A stretch of 6,078 nt of DNA, from contig MHDQ01000142.1 of NCBI GenBank assembly GCA_001803565.1, positions 1 through 6,078 of the forward strand. The letters run 5' to 3'. The notes under the pieces were generated by a model that did no database searches, had not been told where the DNA came from, and was given only the letters and a program-made list of their open reading frames with translations. The stretch's first letter is position 1. Each line of letters begins with the position of its first letter. The translations under genes and the position numbers were made by a program. Origin of the DNA: Nitrospinae bacterium RIFCSPLOWO2_12_FULL_45_22 (lineage in GTDB: Bacteria; 2-12-FULL-45-22). Positions 4,869 to 6,078 of this stretch are shown here, piece after piece.

Positions 4869-6078
4869 TTAGGACAGCCTTCCTTTTATTTCTTTTAGCA
4901 TGATCTCTTTTACTTTTTCAATAGATAATTGCGTGGTATCTATGTAGATAGCATCTGGGGCCAGGCTCAAAGGAGCTAAGTCTCTATTGGAGTCATCCAT
5001 ATCCCGTTTCCTTAGACTTTGTTCAATAGTCTTCAGGTCTACCTCCAACCCCGCCTCTTTTAATTCTTTATGCCGACGATAAGCCCGGGCTTCTACTGTA
5101 GCATCCAGATAGAATTTTACTTCGGCCTCGGGAAATATTACTGTCCCGATATCTCGGCCATCCATAACTACCCCGCCATCTTTCCCCAGGTTCCTTTGCA
5201 ATTCCAACAGGGCCTTCCTTACCCCAGCAAAAGCTGATACTGCCGAGGCCCCCTTACCAATCTCTTCATCCTTAATCTTGTCTGTTATGTCTTCCCTATC
5301 CAAATAGGCCCGCACAGTATTATCGTCCATAGTCCTAAACTGCAGCTCGAGGGCCGAGCTGAGCTGTGCCAGGGATTCCTGATCATCCCAGGAAATCTTT
5401 TCTTGCCGGGCTTTCCAGGCCACTGCCCGGTAGATAGTACCAGTACTAATATAAGTATAATTAATGGCCTTGGCAATAAGCTTGCCTAAACTACTTTTCC
5501 CTCCACTAGCTGGGCCATCAACAGCTATTATTAACTCATTCTTTCGCCTGCTCCTTTCGCAGGATTTTACTATTGCCCGAAATTCCCTGGCTAGAGCAAA
5601 CTGCTGTTCCAATGCGTCCCCTTCTGCCTTTGCTATATAGGACTTTAGCCGTTCCAGATGTTCCTGGAAATATTCTATGGCCTGTAAGATGTTATTTCGG
5701 TTAGAGAGACAAATATCCCGCCACATGAGGGGATGACTGGAGGCCACCCGGGTAAAATCTTTAAACCCACCAGCCGGGAAAGAAAGCATCTGCTCATCTT
5801 CCTGAGCTAGCTCTCGAATAGTATTCACTAACGAATAAGCCACCATATGGGGTAAGTGACTGATCCGGGCCAGGGAGCAGTCATGGGCTTCTGGCTCCAT
5901 AAGGATCACTTTCACCCCGATCATCTCCCAGAGCTGACTTATCTTCTCTATTGCCCAGAGGTGAGTCTTTGAAGTTGGGGTTAAAATACATTTAGTATTG
6001 GCAAAGAGTTCTGGAAAAGCGGCTTCTACTCCGGACTTCTCTGTCCCGGCAATGGGATGTCCTCCAACTAAAGAGATA
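4869..6078 (-). CDS. tyrA-cmk: Prephenate dehydrogenase (C-terminal part) fused to cytidylate kinase, 5' end off window
   Basis: One frame without a stop runs from the right edge to TAA at 4869-4871, 402 visible residues. Residues 1-172 are the TyrA part: GGHPIAGTEKSG (5-16, catalytic-type His7), ISHLPH (72-77), then AGGFKDFTRVA (102-112), whose Arg110 matches the prephenate-binding Arg of Aquifex TyrA. Its NAD-binding start lies outside. Residues about 180-402 are a full-length cytidylate kinase, which phosphorylates CMP/dCMP: P-loop GPASGGKS (188-195), STGTIYRAVA, DGRDIGTVIFP (306-316), and the LID-type RDMDDSNRDLAPL. The ATG at 5924 falls inside the TyrA domain and is not the gene start. 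TyrA and Cmk are usually separate, commonly with aroA between them. AroA is missing here. The junction carries a ribosome-site-like sequence and an out-of-frame ATG, so an indel may explain the fusion. Domain calls are secure; the fusion as expressed protein is less so. Confidence 0.88.
   Translation of the reverse strand, partial: ISLVGGHPIAGTEKSGVEAAFPELFANTKCILTPTSKTHLWAIEKISQLWEMIGVKVILMEPEAHDCSLARISHLPHMVAYSLVNTIRELAQEDEQMLSFPAGGFKDFTRVASSHPLMWRDICLSNRNNILQAIEYFQEHLERLKSYIAKAEGDALEQQFALAREFRAIVKSCERSRRKNELIIAVDGPASGGKSSLGKLIAKAINYTYISTGTIYRAVAWKARQEKISWDDQESLAQLSSALELQFRTMDDNTVRAYLDREDITDKIKDEEIGKGASAVSAFAGVRKALLELQRNLGKDGGVVMDGRDIGTVIFPEAEVKFYLDATVEARAYRRHKELKEAGLEVDLKTIEQSLRKRDMDDSNRDLAPLSLAPDAIYIDTTQLSIEKVKEIMLKEIKGRLS
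5531..5557 (-). promoter_or_regulatory. Relic or frame-shifted cmk start signal at the TyrA-Cmk junction
   Basis: On the minus strand AAAGGAG (5551-5557) is followed, 11 bases later, by ATG (5537-5539), which reads ATG-AGT-TAA and stops at once. The cmk frame is one base away. Adding one base just after the AGT would give a start such as Met-Ser-x-Ile-Ile-Ala-Val-Asp-Gly-Pro, a normal cytidylate kinase N-terminus. It would also make the TyrA frame end at TGA (5518-5520), a classic short overlap. The signals are seen directly; their history is inferred. Confidence 0.5.

Noticed and set aside
5285-5476. Minus-strand 63-codon frame within cmk
   Set aside because: It is an alternative frame of the kinase domain, whose own frame has all conserved motifs.
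5924-5924. ATG at 5922-5924 as the start of the cytidylate kinase gene
   Set aside because: It lies within conserved TyrA sequence. The frame continues upstream to the window edge with GGHPIAGTEKSG, so this methionine is internal.

Overview
The window carries six genes, all on the minus strand, so transcription runs from high to low coordinates. In that order they are: a prephenate dehydrogenase (TyrA) tail joined in frame to a complete cytidylate kinase (Cmk), entering from the right edge; ispH; rpsA; sppA; an HU/IHF-type DNA-binding protein gene; and the first half of miaA, leaving through the left edge. The neighbourhood tyrA-(aroA)-cmk-ispH-rpsA-sppA-hup is, from general knowledge, an arrangement of Gram-negative-type lineages such as Desulfobacterota and related candidate phyla. 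The six-domain S1 protein (not the shorter S1 of many Firmicutes), the non-mevalonate enzyme IspH and the AT-leaning repeat-bearing spacers fit an uncultivated bacterium of that kind. I cannot name the phylum.

Layout: 4869-6078 holds the TyrA-Cmk reading frame. IspH (4022-4867) starts one base after its stop. A 197-bp spacer (3824-4020 and flanks) with several inverted repeats forms the rpsA leader. RpsA (2090-3820) is followed nine bases later by sppA (1187-2080). A gene-free stretch of about 400 bp (771-1186) is packed with inverted and tandem repeats. It is followed by hup (492-770) and, two bases later, miaA (1-489, partial).

The genes are housekeeping: tyrosine biosynthesis, pyrimidine nucleotide salvage, isoprenoid synthesis, translation, membrane protein turnover, nucleoid structure and tRNA modification. 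The tight spacing suggests three transcription blocks (tyrA-cmk-ispH, rpsA-sppA, hup-miaA), separated by the two structured spacers.

The most unusual point is the TyrA-Cmk continuous frame with no aroA between the two domains. The junction still contains a Shine-Dalgarno-like sequence and an ATG lying one base out of the cmk frame. This is therefore either a recent fusion or a one-base indel artefact. The second point of interest is the repeat content of 797-1189, which includes a possible MITE-like hairpin element. I see no defence system, CRISPR array, phage gene or transposase here.
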